64,000 bases of DNA from an uncultured Acidimicrobiales bacterium. GTDB lineage: Bacteria; Actinomycetota; Acidimicrobiia; Acidimicrobiales; SZUA-35. The stretch covers positions 62,001-126,000 of the forward strand of contig CALKZY010000016.1 in assembly GCA_938002965.1 (NCBI GenBank), given 5' to 3'. The notes beneath the pieces are model-generated. The model saw only the letters and a program-made list of their open reading frames with translations, had not been told where the DNA came from and searched no databases. Position numbers and translations under genes: made by a program. Each line of letters begins with the position of its first letter. Position 1 is the first letter of the stretch. This document shows, in pieces, positions 32,995 through 41,960 of this stretch.

Positions 32995-33686
32995 ACAGCG
33001 CTTTGACCGATCCTGTGGCGCCGCTTGACGCCCGACTAACCACCATCCCGCGACCGGAGCCGGTTCTTAGTCGCGAGGAAACCGAGGCACTTACGTCGAG
33101 ACAACGAGAGATCCTCGACGGCCTGACGTCGCTGATTGCTGATGGCTTCTCCCATCTCACCATGGCCGATCTGGCCGGGCGGCTTGGGTGCTCGTTACGC
33201 ACGCTCTATGGCATCGCTCCGAGTCGCGACCTGCTGGTTCTGGCCGCCTGCGACCGCAACCTGTGGGAGATCGGCCGCACTGCCCGTGATGCTGTCGGCC
33301 CGTCCGGAGCTTCGAGCGCACTCGATGGTGTCCGTAGGTACCTCCTCGCAGCGACCCAGGCCGTCAACTCGACCACACCCGCTTTCTCTGCAGATATGGC
33401 GGCCATGCCAGGCGGCCAGGAATTGAATAACGCTCACGGCAGCTATCTCGTCGCGGTAACCAAGGAGCTGCTCGATCTGGCGGTTGAGCAGGGCGAGATC
33501 CAGCCTGTCGAGACGCTAGTCGTTGCCCATGCAATGGCCGGGATCAGCAACGTGTTCATCCAGCCGGACGTGATCGGTGCACTCCCTGGGACCCCCAAGG
33601 AAGCGTCAGACACCATCGTCGACCTCGTACTCCGGGGTCTTACGGCCCTTCCCATCACTCCACCCACCAACATGGAGAAGCCATGA
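32991..33686 (+). CDS. TetR-family transcriptional regulator
   Basis: A 231-residue TetR-like repressor. After a 40-residue leader, the helix-turn-helix region reads SRQREILDGLTSLIADGFSHLTMADLAGRLGCSLRTLYGIAPSRDLLVLAACDRNLW (about 36-92). The C-terminal ligand-binding domain is divergent. GTG 32991 is chosen because it sits in a GTGA overlap and the N-terminal extension is short. Embedded in the atu-like operon, it probably regulates it in response to an acyl-CoA. It could conceivably bind the palindromes elsewhere, but nothing shows that. Confidence 0.88.
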   Translation: MNSALTDPVAPLDARLTTIPRPEPVLSREETEALTSRQREILDGLTSLIADGFSHLTMADLAGRLGCSLRTLYGIAPSRDLLVLAACDRNLWEIGRTARDAVGPSGASSALDGVRRYLLAATQAVNSTTPAFSADMAAMPGGQELNNAHGSYLVAVTKELLDLAVEQGEIQPVETLVVAHAMAGISNVFIQPDVIGALPGTPKEASDTIVDLVLRGLTALPITPPTNMEKP

Positions 33687-33727
33687 GTGTCCGCCACATC
33701 ATCGTCTTACAAAAGGCAGTCTCGTGA
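33683..33727 (+). CDS. 14-residue mini-ORF between tetR and enoyl-CoA hydratase
   Basis: ATG 33683 overlaps the tetR stop (ATGA), follows GGAG by five bases, and encodes MSVRHIIVLQKAVS before a stop overlapping the next GTG (GTGA). The overlaps on both sides fit a translational relay, though the hydratase also has its own AAAGG site. It may be a chance ORF. Confidence 0.3.
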   Translation: MSVRHIIVLQKAVS

Positions 33728-34512
33728 GCGCCGTCTTAAGCGAAACCTCAGGCGGCGTATGCACTGTCACGCTCAACGACCCCGATCGCAAGAACTCTCT
33801 GAGCCCTGAGCTTGTTGCCGGAATGATGGATGCGTTCGACGGGGCCGAGGCCGACGATTCGGTGCGGGTCATCGTGCTCACCAACACGGGCAACACGTTC
33901 TGCGCCGGGGCCAACTTGTCGCAGCGCTCCGGCCAAGCCGAGACCGAGAAGCCGCTGCGGAACGTGGAGCCGGCCGAGATGTTCGCCCACTTCGCCAAGT
34001 CACCTAAGCCCTACGTCGGCAAGATCAACGGCCACTGTGTGGCAGGCGGCATGGGGATCGCTGCCGCTCTGGACTACACGGTGGCGCTCGATACGGCCAA
34101 GATGGGCTTCACCGAGGTTCGCATCGGTGTTGCCCCGGCGATGATCTCGGTGTTGTGTTTGCCCAAGATGAGGGCCGCCGACGCTTCAGCAGCCTTCTTG
34201 CGAGGCAATCGCTTCCTCGCCCCTGAAGCCGAGCGCATCGGCTTGATCAATCGGGTGGCGTCGGCTGAGGAAATCGACTCGGTCGTCGACGAGGTCGTGA
34301 CCGATCTGCTCGCAGGTTCACCAGCGGCTCTGGCTGCTAGCAAGCGACTTTTGGCTGAAGTTCCGGGGATGTCGACCGACGAAGCCTTCGCTTGGACGGC
34401 TGAGCTTTCGGCGTCGCTCTTTCGTACTGATGAAGCAAAGGAAGGCATGGCTGCTTTCCTCGAGAAACGACCTGCGCGCTGGATCCCCCAGACCGACTCA
34501 GGAGACAGCTAG
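33724..34512 (+). CDS. Enoyl-CoA hydratase/isomerase family protein
   Basis: A 262-residue crotonase-fold protein from GTG 33724 (AAAGG seven bases upstream; the longer in-frame start at 33577 lies inside tetR). NDPDRKNSLSPELVAGMMDAF, the oxyanion-hole segments GNTFCAGANLSQRSG and GKINGHCVAGGMGIAAALDYTVA, and the C-terminal AFLEKRPARW are typical. In an atu/liu-type operon it would hydrate a methylglutaconyl- or isohexenylglutaconyl-CoA. The stop overlaps the next gene's GTG by one base. Confidence 0.9.
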   Translation: MSAVLSETSGGVCTVTLNDPDRKNSLSPELVAGMMDAFDGAEADDSVRVIVLTNTGNTFCAGANLSQRSGQAETEKPLRNVEPAEMFAHFAKSPKPYVGKINGHCVAGGMGIAAALDYTVALDTAKMGFTEVRIGVAPAMISVLCLPKMRAADASAAFLRGNRFLAPEAERIGLINRVASAEEIDSVVDEVVTDLLAGSPAALAASKRLLAEVPGMSTDEAFAWTAELSASLFRTDEAKEGMAAFLEKRPARWIPQTDSGDS

Positions 34513-35771
34513 TGGATTTCGACTTGCCCGCCGATGATGACCCTCGTCGTCTGGTCGTGCGCCAATGGCGAGCGGCCAACCCGAACCCTACTCAGGCCGA
34601 TCTGCACGAAGCCGGTTACGTCGTACCGCACTGGCCCGCGCCCTGGGGCCTCGACGCCAATCCGATTCATCAGATCATCATCAATCAGGAGCTACAGGGT
34701 CTGAATATCAAGTCAGGCCGCCAGAAGATGGGAGAGAACGCCATCGGGGTCGGCTGGGCGGCGCCCACGATCCTGTTCGCCGGCACCGATGAGCAGAAAG
34801 TCCGCTACCTCGACCGGATTTTCACCCACGAAGACATCTGGTGCCAGCTGTTCTCCGAAACCGAAGCCGGATCCGATCTTGCAAATCTTGCCACCCGCGC
34901 CGAGCGCGACGGCGACGAGTACGTCATCAATGGGTCGAAGATCTGGTCGTCGGGGGCTCACGCCTGCGACATGGGAATCTTGATCGCCCGCACCGACCCC
35001 GACGCCCCGAAGCATCGCGGCATCTCCTACTTCGCGGTCCCGATGGACACACCCGGGCTGACGATGACCCCCATCGTCGACATGACTACAGCGCATTCGT
35101 TCAACCAGGTGTTCTTCGACAACATGCGCCTGCCCGTTGAGGCTCGAATCGGCGAGGAAGGTGACGGTTGGCGCCTAGCCAAGGTCACGCTGGCCAACGA
35201 GCGAGTGTCGCTGTCATCGGCCGGCTCACTCTGGGGGTCGGGGCCCTCAGCAGAAATACTGCTTGATCTCGTACGCCAGAACGGAGGAGAATCCGACCAG
35301 ACTCGACGCGACAAGCTGGCCCGCATGCACAGCAACGCCGAGGTGTTGCGCCTCAACCGACTACGCACCCTGTCGGCCAAACTCAATGGACGGACGCCTG
35401 GAACCGAGGCGTCGATCCAGAAGTTGATGGCCGATGAGCACGGCCAGGAGGTCATGCAGCTGGCCAAGGATGTGGCGGGAGCCCACGGCATGCTCACCGG
35501 ATCAGGTCCCAAGGGCGACATCCCGCCGGCAATGCAACGGGGCGCCACGGAGGTGAACTTCGGTCGTGGTAGAGCGAGCCAGTACCCAGCCGTGGATCCC
35601 GTGTGGCACTACGGCTACCTGTTCCAGCCTGCGCTCACGCTCGGCGGAGGCACGTGGGCCGTACAGAGAAACATTGTGGCTGAGCAGGTTCTCGGCCTGC
35701 CCCGCGAACTAAATCTCGAAAAGGGAATGTCCTGGGCCGAGACCCAGGCCACCCGCAAACACATCACGTAA
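34512..35771 (+). CDS. Acyl-CoA dehydrogenase family protein
   Basis: A 419-residue acyl-CoA dehydrogenase. The middle beta domain has WCQLFSETEAGSDLANLATRAERDGDEYVINGSKIWSSGAH (flavin/substrate contact region), and the C-terminal four-helix domain ends GGGTWAVQRNIVAEQVLGLPRE, the usual FAD-binding end. GTG 34512 overlaps the hydratase stop. In this context it probably oxidises an isoprenoid (citronellyl-type) or branched acyl-CoA, but a general fatty-acyl substrate cannot be excluded. Confidence 0.92.
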   Translation: MDFDLPADDDPRRLVVRQWRAANPNPTQADLHEAGYVVPHWPAPWGLDANPIHQIIINQELQGLNIKSGRQKMGENAIGVGWAAPTILFAGTDEQKVRYLDRIFTHEDIWCQLFSETEAGSDLANLATRAERDGDEYVINGSKIWSSGAHACDMGILIARTDPDAPKHRGISYFAVPMDTPGLTMTPIVDMTTAHSFNQVFFDNMRLPVEARIGEEGDGWRLAKVTLANERVSLSSAGSLWGSGPSAEILLDLVRQNGGESDQTRRDKLARMHSNAEVLRLNRLRTLSAKLNGRTPGTEASIQKLMADEHGQEVMQLAKDVAGAHGMLTGSGPKGDIPPAMQRGATEVNFGRGRASQYPAVDPVWHYGYLFQPALTLGGGTWAVQRNIVAEQVLGLPRELNLEKGMSWAETQATRKHIT

Positions 35772-35793
35772 GAACGGACCTGGAGATCAAATC

Positions 35794-36942
35794 ATGAAGA
35801 CCGATATAACCGAGATGTTCGGGATCGACATCCCGATCTTCGCCTTCAGTCATTGTCGCGATGTGATCGCTGCGGTTACCAAGGCTGGCGGCCTTGGTGT
35901 GCTCGGTGCTGTCGCTCATTCACCCGAAGCGCTTGAGATCGATCTCGATTGGATCGAAGCTGAGGTGGGTGATAAGCCCTTTGGCGTGGACCTAATCGTT
36001 CCTGCCAAGTACGTCGGCTCCGACGAGGGTGGCGTCGACATGGGCCAAATTCGCAACATGATTCCGGCGGAGCATCGGGCCTATGTCGACGACATCCTCG
36101 AACGCTACAAGGTGCCGGCACTACCGGACGACGAGGTGGGCCGGGGTGGAGCGATGAGCGGCGCAGACGACGAGGCGGCACCGTTCTCGGCTGATTCACA
36201 GGAGCCGAACCTGGACATTGCGCTCGCCCATAAGTCGGCTTTGATCGTTAACGCACTCGGTCCGCCGCCTCAGCATATGATCGATCGATGCAAGGAGGCG
36301 GGACGCAAGGTCGGCGCCTTGGCAGGCAAGGCCCAACACGCCGAGCGCCATGTCAACGCTGGGGTCGACTTCATTATCGCTCAGGGTTCGGAGGCCGGTG
36401 GACACACCGGCGAAATCGGCACCATGGTGCTAATTCCTGAGATCGTCGATGCGGTCGGGAACACGCCGGTCCTCGGTGCCGGCGGCATCGGCCGTGGTCG
36501 GCAGATGGCCGCTGCCATGGCTCTCGGCGCCCAGGGTGTTTGGTGTGGGTCGGTATGGCTCACCACCGAGGAAGCCGAGACCCATCCAGTGGTGAAGGAG
36601 AAGTTCCTCAAGGCCAGCTCATCGGACACCATACGATCGCGTAGCCGTACCGGCAAGCACGCGCGCCAGTTGAAATCGGCATGGACCGAAGAGTGGGACA
36701 ACCCGGAGACGCCGATGCCATTGGGCATGCCCGCTCAGCCGGTCCTCATTGACGAGGCCATTAAGCGGATCGACCGAGCTGCCTACACCGAGGGGTCCGG
36801 TGCCGAGAAGCTCGCCAACTACTTCGTAGGTCAGATCGTCGGCAACATGAACGAGTCGAAGTCGGCCACCAGGGTTGTGTTCGAGATGGTCGAGGAGTTC
36901 ATCGAAGCCACCGAGTACCTCAAGTCTCAGCTCGAAGTCTGA
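35794..36942 (+). CDS. Nitronate monooxygenase/2-nitropropane dioxygenase family protein
   Basis: A 382-residue FMN TIM-barrel protein with GLGVLGAVAHSPEAL near the N-terminus, IAQGSEAGGHTG carrying the usual catalytic His, and VLGAGGIGRGRQMAAAMALGAQGVWCGSVWL binding the FMN phosphate. GGAG precedes ATG 35794. It is the last gene of the operon and its 3' end overlaps the convergent sulfurtransferase by 16 bases. Family members oxidise nitronates or act as enoyl/keto-acyl flavoenzymes; the latter would suit this operon better. Confidence 0.87.
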   Translation: MKTDITEMFGIDIPIFAFSHCRDVIAAVTKAGGLGVLGAVAHSPEALEIDLDWIEAEVGDKPFGVDLIVPAKYVGSDEGGVDMGQIRNMIPAEHRAYVDDILERYKVPALPDDEVGRGGAMSGADDEAAPFSADSQEPNLDIALAHKSALIVNALGPPPQHMIDRCKEAGRKVGALAGKAQHAERHVNAGVDFIIAQGSEAGGHTGEIGTMVLIPEIVDAVGNTPVLGAGGIGRGRQMAAAMALGAQGVWCGSVWLTTEEAETHPVVKEKFLKASSSDTIRSRSRTGKHARQLKSAWTEEWDNPETPMPLGMPAQPVLIDEAIKRIDRAAYTEGSGAEKLANYFVGQIVGNMNESKSATRVVFEMVEEFIEATEYLKSQLEV

Positions 36943-37727
36943 CCGCTCTTTTTGGCTGCGGTAGTTACCTGTTGGTCGGCGATCCGGGTCATGGCGAACC
37001 ACGCTAGCGACGCCCGATGCGACAATCGGCAGTATGTGACTATGTCTTTGTCGGGCGTGGCACCTTCCCGTTCAAACTCGGCGATAGCCTCCTCCGGAGT
37101 CCAGAACGTGCCGTCGTTGTCAAGGAGACGATCTAGGTAGTAGAGGTGTTTGGCTCCAGGAATCCGGCCCGTGCGTTCGGCGCCGTGGTCGAACGGTGCG
37201 CTGAGCGGACTCACCCGTTCGCCTCGATATTCCTCGGGGGAGCGGACGTCGATAAGTGTTCGACCGGGATCATCAAGGTGAGCGAGAACATCGTCTCGTC
37301 CGACCCGTGACGAGTTATCGGCCCTCCCGACGGTGACGTGGCCGAGTACGGGTTTGAGGGGAGTGTCGGTCATGACCGATCGGCCACCCTTGGTCCACGC
37401 CTGGCTCCCTCCATCGAGAACGGTTACGAGGTGTTCGAGCCCTGCCATGGAAACGGTCCAGTAGGCATAGGTAGCGAACTGGATCGTGTCGCCGATCAAT
37501 ACCACAGTTGACTGATCCGTCACGCCGTAGGTAGCTAGGCGTTCGGCCATCAGCTCGGGGCCGGCAGTTTCCCGGTTGGAGTCATGCCAACAGAACTTCT
37601 TCCAGGGCACGAAGTGAGCGCCCGGCGCGTGCCCGTGGTAGTAGGAGGCACGCCCTGGGGGGAGAGAAGTCGGCGAGATCGTCCTGTGCTCCGCTGAGTT
37701 GTTCATCGACATCAATCGGGCCGTCAC
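36927..37727 (-). CDS. Rhodanese-like sulfurtransferase, 5'-truncated
   Basis: A two-domain thiosulfate/3-mercaptopyruvate sulfurtransferase homologue missing the start of its first domain. Recognisable sequence begins at YYHGHAPGAHFVPWKKFCW, which in complete homologues lies well inside domain 1; the second domain has LIDVRSPEEYRGE and the catalytic loop VTYCRLSHRAS with Cys. The upstream bases read instead, in other frames, as a Rieske oxygenase fragment. Translation could start at 37727 (GTG) or nearby ATGs, giving a chimeric N-terminus of about 30 residues. Because the fold of domain 1 is broken, it is probably a decaying gene. Confidence 0.65.
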   Translation of the reverse strand: MTARLMSMNNSAEHRTISPTSLPPGRASYYHGHAPGAHFVPWKKFCWHDSNRETAGPELMAERLATYGVTDQSTVVLIGDTIQFATYAYWTVSMAGLEHLVTVLDGGSQAWTKGGRSVMTDTPLKPVLGHVTVGRADNSSRVGRDDVLAHLDDPGRTLIDVRSPEEYRGERVSPLSAPFDHGAERTGRIPGAKHLYYLDRLLDNDGTFWTPEEAIAEFEREGATPDKDIVTYCRLSHRASLAWFAMTRIADQQVTTAAKKSGQTSS

Positions 37728-38020
37728 CGGCGAGATGCACGTAGATCAGCCCGTGCTTCTCCGCCACTGGTCGGCTCAACAGGTCGCAATTGATTGCGAC
37801 GTCGTCGAAGGCATGCTTGTCCGTCGGTTTCGCAGGTCCACGCATGGTAAGGGCAGCTGAACGCTCGCAGCCCTCCGCCGGTGCCGCTTGCCTCGACCAG
37901 CGAAGACGTCCGATGGCGACACATGTTGACTTGTGCTCGCAGCGAGCCTTCAGCTTGGCGCACGACGACGATTGGCACATTGGCGAGACGTCTGGAGCGC
38001 CAATCGCTCTCTTTTTAACG
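37660..38020 (-). pseudogene. Rieske non-haem oxygenase alpha-subunit fragment, frameshifted
   Basis: One frame gives ANVPIVVVRQAEGSLRAQ, then NMCRHRTSSLVE and RAFSCPYHAWTCETDG: the Rieske cluster C-x-H...C-x2-H with its usual spacing. After ETDG (about 37800) the continuation appears in another frame (KHAFDDVAINCDLLSRPVAEKHGLIYVHLAGDGP), so there is a frameshift. The N-terminus is missing beyond an in-frame TAA near 38020, and the catalytic iron domain is absent because the sequence switches to sulfurtransferase near 37660. This is a non-functional remnant at a recombination junction. Confidence 0.7.
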
Positions 38021-38099
38021 TACTTCCACGGCAAAGTCGAATACCGCCAGTTCGAGCCGGACGAGCTTAGGTTCTGGATCCGGCGACTATTCTTCGGTC

Positions 38100-39119
38100 G
38101 TGACCTCATCGGATCAAATTGACGCGTTCGAGGCCGCCGTGCTTGAGTCGGCCGGTGCGTTGAAGATCGTGGGTACCGAGATTATTCAGAGCCTGTGGAG
38201 TGGTTACGGGCAGATTGTGAGATGTCACCTTGAGGGCGGTTCGCAACCCAGCGTGATCGTCAAGCATGTCCGCTGGCCTGATCAGCACCACCACCCCTAC
38301 GGCTGGAGCTCGGATCGCTCCCATGAGCGGAAGCTGCAGTCGTATCAGATCGAAACGACGTGGTACGACCGCTACGCGCAAGAGTGTCCGGACGCGTGTC
38401 GGGTGCCGCGTTGTCTGACTCTTGAGACCCGCCCCGACGGCGTCATTATGGTTTTGGAGGATTTGGATGCGTCTGGCTTTGCTGGGCGGCGGCGCGATCT
38501 TGACGGCTATGACTCTGAAGGAAGAGCAGAAATCGATTCCTGCCTCGCGTGGCTTGCCAGCTTCCATGCCACCTTTATGGGCATGCGCCCTCAGGGCCTT
38601 TGGGCCACTGGAACGTACTGGAACCTAGAGACTCGTCCGGACGAATTCGAGGCGCTTGACGACGGCCCTCTGAAGGCTGCGGCCGAGACGATCGACAGCA
38701 AACTGGCCGAAAGTCCGTTCCAGACATTCGTCCACGGGGACGCCAAGCTGGCCAACTTCTGCTTCGACGCCACGGGGCGCCAGGCGGCCGCCGTCGACTT
38801 CCAGTACGTCGGGGGCGGTTGTGGCATGAAGGATGTGGCCTATTTCATCAGTAGCTGTCTGGATGAGGATGACAGCGAACGTCTGGGCCCGGATCTGCTC
38901 GATCAATATTTCGAGTTGCTAGGTGATGCGTTGAAGCGCTCGGGCAAGGCAATGGACTTCGCCGCGCTTGAAGATGACTGGCGAGCGCTCTACCCAGTGG
39001 CGTGGACCGACTTCTATCGGTTCCTACAGGGATGGAGCCCCGGACACTGGAAGCTTCACCGCTACAGCGAGCGGCTTGCCCGAGAGGTCCTGGACGCGCT
39101 CAAGACAGAAACGTCGTGA
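38100..39119 (+). CDS. Phosphotransferase family protein (ecdysteroid/aminoglycoside kinase-like)
   Basis: A 339-residue kinase-fold protein. [12 protein letters not shown] is the Brenner catalytic motif (Asp base, Asn metal ligand) and [21 protein letters not shown] contains the metal-binding [11 protein letters not shown] provides the ATP Lys, and [11 protein letters not shown] the hinge. This variant (VDFQ...GxGxxDxAYF) is typical of ecdysteroid kinase/CHK-like proteins that phosphorylate small hydroxylated molecules. GTG 38100 is the start. Its TGA overlaps the GTG of the following phosphatase, so a kinase-phosphatase pair may act on the same metabolite. Confidence 0.85.
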   Translation: MTSSDQIDAFEAAVLESAGALKIVGTEIIQSLWSGYGQIVRCHLEGGSQPSVIVKHVRWPDQHHHPYGWSSDRSHERKLQSYQIETTWYDRYAQECPDACRVPRCLTLETRPDGVIMVLEDLDASGFAGRRRDLDGYDSEGRAEIDSCLAWLASFHATFMGMRPQGLWATGTYWNLETRPDEFEALDDGPLKAAAETIDSKLAESPFQTFVHGDAKLANFCFDATGRQAAAVDFQYVGGGCGMKDVAYFISSCLDEDDSERLGPDLLDQYFELLGDALKRSGKAMDFAALEDDWRALYPVAWTDFYRFLQGWSPGHWKLHRYSERLAREVLDALKTETS

Positions 39120-39985
39120 AGCTCTCCACCTCTGACCTCAGCGAACTGGCAGAGCTGGCCATCTCGGCTGCCAGCGAGGCTGGGCACATGATCGCACGGT
39201 CTCGTCCCAAAGACGTTCACCACAAGGTTGGGGGAGCGAGTCTTGCATCTCAGGTGGTGACCGAGATCGATCGACGGAGCGAGGACATCATCGTCAACGT
39301 CCTTAGGCCCACCGTCGAGCATTTCGAACTTGGCCTGCTAACCGAAGAGCAACACGACGACGGAAGCCGCCTGACCGCCGATTACTTTTGGAGCATCGAT
39401 CCCCTCGATGGCACGTTGCCATTCATCGAGGGTTTGGCCGGCTATGCCGTGTCGGTGGCCCTGGTCGGCCGAGATGGCACACCGTGGATAGGCGTGGTCC
39501 ATGACCCTGTTGAGGGCACGGTGCTGCACGCGGTTCGAGGAATCGGGGCGTTTCGTGACCGAGCCCGATGGCCAACTGAATCGCAGAGCAAGCGAGAGAT
39601 CCTGTCAGTATTCGCCGATCGCAGCTTCGTGGCCAATGACAACCATGATGTGGTCGTCAAGGCGCTGGATCTAATGGCTCTGGACATGGGTCTAGCTGGA
39701 TTCCGGATCCTGACGAGCGGCGGGGCGGTAATGAATGCCTGTATGGTGCTCGGCCAGCCGCCAGCCTGCTACTTCAAGTACCCCGGGCTGACCGGCGGAG
39801 GGAGCCTATGGGACTTCGCCGCAACTGCCTGTCTGTTTCATGAAGTTGGCGCCGTCGCCACCGACATCCACGGTGGCGCGCTGGACCTCAACCGAGCGGA
39901 CTCCAGTTTCATGAATCATCACGGGGTGTTGTTCGCCACCGACGAGTCAGTGGCAGAGCGGATACAAACGTTGCGGCTCAGTTGA
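39116..39985 (+). CDS. Inositol monophosphatase-family phosphatase
   Basis: A 289-residue protein from GTG 39116 (GTGA overlap with the kinase stop; an earlier in-frame start lies inside the kinase gene). LLTEEQHDD supplies the first metal Glu, [15 protein letters not shown] is the IMPase motif A with metal Asp residues, and [19 protein letters not shown] is motif [22 protein letters not shown] lies between. Family members dephosphorylate inositol phosphates, PAP, histidinol phosphate or similar; PAP (from sulfotransferase chemistry) is worth considering but nothing in the sequence decides. Confidence 0.9.
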   Translation: MKLSTSDLSELAELAISAASEAGHMIARSRPKDVHHKVGGASLASQVVTEIDRRSEDIIVNVLRPTVEHFELGLLTEEQHDDGSRLTADYFWSIDPLDGTLPFIEGLAGYAVSVALVGRDGTPWIGVVHDPVEGTVLHAVRGIGAFRDRARWPTESQSKREILSVFADRSFVANDNHDVVVKALDLMALDMGLAGFRILTSGGAVMNACMVLGQPPACYFKYPGLTGGGSLWDFAATACLFHEVGAVATDIHGGALDLNRADSSFMNHHGVLFATDESVAERIQTLRLS

Positions 39986-40004
39986 CCTCCAGGTTGACCA
40001 AACG

Positions 40005-41288
40005 TCAGTCGATCGGTGTGAACTCCGCTGTCATGTGCTTGATGCCGTTTATGAAGTTCGAACGCAGATAGTCCGGCTCGCCGACCATCTGAATGTCAGG
40101 AAGGCGGTGCAGCAACTCGCGGAAGATGGTGGCGAGCTGTCGCCGTGCGAAGTGAGCGCCGAGGCAAAAGTGTGGACCGGGTCCGCCAAAGCCCACTTGG
40201 GCCGAGGTATCTCGGGTGATGTCCATATCGTGGGGACGGTTGAACACCCGCTCGTCTCGGTTGGCCGACCCGTACCAGAGGACGACCTTGTCACCCTCGC
40301 TGAAGGTGTGCGCTCCCAGCTGCACGCCATCTCGGGTGACAGTCCGCCGGAAGTGGATGACAGGCGAGGACAACCGGACGACCTCCTCTATTGTGTCGGC
40401 GATGCGACCCTCGAAATCCTCCATGAGGAGCGCTCGTTGACCCGGGTTCTCGGTTAGGAGGCGCAGCCCGTGACTTGTGGCGTTGCGAGTTGTCTCGTTC
40501 CCCGCAGCACATAGCAGGACGAAGAAGGAAGCCAGCTCGTCGTCTGTCAGTGTTTCGCCATCGACCTCGGCGGTGATGAGCGCCGTCGTTAGGTCGTCGG
40601 TTGGATTAGCTCGCCGTTCGGCTGCGAGGGTGTGCATGAGCTGTGCGAGGGCGCCGCCTGCGTTGAGGTAGGCATCAATGGGATTGGCGCCTTCGGGAAT
40701 GAACTCGGGATCGCCATTCGACAAGATGATGTTCGTCATGTCGAATACGAGGTCGTATTCGGACTCGGGAATGCCCATGAGATCACAGATCAGGGCAAGC
40801 GGCAGTTTCGCCGCCACCTCAGTGACGAAGTCGATGGAGCCCTTGTCGGCGACGCTGTCAATGACGCTGATGGCCTTGGTGACAATCGCTTCGTTAAGCT
40901 TTTCGACCATGCGAGGGGTGAAGCCGCGTGAGACGATGCGCCGGAGACGTGCGTGACGTGGATCGTCCATGCCGATCATCGAGCCGAAGAACTCCCGCAT
41001 CTCAACAGGGAGGTCGGCGATGTTCGAGCCCTCGCCGGAGCAGAACAAGCCGGGTTGCTTACTGGCTTCGACGACATCGGCATGACGAACCAGAGAGTAA
41101 AAGCCTCGGCCTGGGGGCAGGACCACTTCGCCGTCGACTACCAGGCCACGTTCTTCGCTGAAGAAGAGGTCATCTCTGGCTCGGAGCTGGGCGAAGACTC
41201 CCTCCCGTGCCTCGCGCCCGCTCGCCCAGAAGCCTTCGAGGTCCGTGAGCGTCCAGGCATCAAAGCCAGCGGTCATATTCGGCTGCAT
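40005..41288 (-). CDS. Cytochrome P450
   Basis: A 427-residue soluble bacterial P450. The I-helix is CAAGNETTRNATSHGL (oxygen-activating motif with Glu-Thr-Thr), the K-helix contains EEVVRLSSPV, and the haem loop is GFGGPGPHFCLGAHFARRQ with the thiolate Cys. It is close to the CYP125/142/linalool-type actinobacterial P450s that hydroxylate steroids or terpenoids. No ferredoxin or reductase is adjacent. It stands alone on the minus strand; the 48 bases to the DUF305 stop show nothing. Confidence 0.93.
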   Translation of the reverse strand: MQPNMTAGFDAWTLTDLEGFWASGREAREGVFAQLRARDDLFFSEERGLVVDGEVVLPPGRGFYSLVRHADVVEASKQPGLFCSGEGSNIADLPVEMREFFGSMIGMDDPRHARLRRIVSRGFTPRMVEKLNEAIVTKAISVIDSVADKGSIDFVTEVAAKLPLALICDLMGIPESEYDLVFDMTNIILSNGDPEFIPEGANPIDAYLNAGGALAQLMHTLAAERRANPTDDLTTALITAEVDGETLTDDELASFFVLLCAAGNETTRNATSHGLRLLTENPGQRALLMEDFEGRIADTIEEVVRLSSPVIHFRRTVTRDGVQLGAHTFSEGDKVVLWYGSANRDERVFNRPHDMDITRDTSAQVGFGGPGPHFCLGAHFARRQLATIFRELLHRLPDIQMVGEPDYLRSNFINGIKHMTAEFTPID

Positions 41289-41336
41289 TCCACGAACTAT
41301 AGGTCCCGAGCAATCACCATCGCCAGAGTGAGAAGG

Positions 41337-41960
41337 TCACGCATAGTCGGTGGCAAGGAGCAGGTCGTACTGCTCGATCTCGTAGGTTTGGACGTCGACC
41401 TGAACCTGGGCGATCCGACTCGCCTTGTCAGCGCTTGCCAGCTCGACGGCTGCGCTGGCTATGTCGATGCCTCCAAGGTGATGCAGGCGCATGAGTTCGA
41501 TCCACATCCGCCCCTGGTCGATCCCACTCGCCTGGCCGAGCGCCCGCATTTCCTGGTCGCTGGCGAGAGCCGGCATCATTGTTACCGGCATGCCCTCGCC
41601 ATCGTTCATCCCCATCCAAGCCATGGCCGTCGCGGGCTCGGCAGTCGATTGCCCCCAGTCAGTGAGCCAGGCCCGCATCATTCCGATTTCGATTGCCTGT
41701 GTCTGGAGCACCTCGGCGGCCGCAGTCTGAACCGGATCGCCGGTGTCACGGCCGAGAACCCGTTGGCACATGGCCAGTGCCTGTACATAGTGGACCGTCA
41801 TCTCGACGCAGAAGCCGATGTCGACCGTTGTGGGCGCTGCCACAGAAGCTTCTTGGTCCGTCGAGTGGACGACGACAGTCCCGGCCACTCCGGTGGCAAC
41901 GCCGATCGCTCCTGCCCCTGCTTGTCGGAGAAAGTGGCGACGAGTGACCGAGACGCTCAT
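41337..41960 (-). CDS. Tat-exported DUF305 protein
   Basis: A 207-residue protein with a twin-arginine signal (TRRHFLRQAGAGAIGVATGVAG, about residues 6-27) and a DUF305 domain. CVEMTVHYVQALAMCQRVL and MGMNDGEGMPVTMMPALASDQEMRALGQASGIDQGRMWIELMRLHHLGGIDIA carry the family's Met/His-rich metal-binding positions, although the usual first HHxQ is HYVQ here. It is probably a periplasmic or surface copper-related ferritin-like protein. Its ATG overlaps the TGA that ends the YHYH frame upstream, so the two were an operon. Confidence 0.8.
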   Translation of the reverse strand: MSVSVTRRHFLRQAGAGAIGVATGVAGTVVVHSTDQEASVAAPTTVDIGFCVEMTVHYVQALAMCQRVLGRDTGDPVQTAAAEVLQTQAIEIGMMRAWLTDWGQSTAEPATAMAWMGMNDGEGMPVTMMPALASDQEMRALGQASGIDQGRMWIELMRLHHLGGIDIASAAVELASADKASRIAQVQVDVQTYEIEQYDLLLATDYA

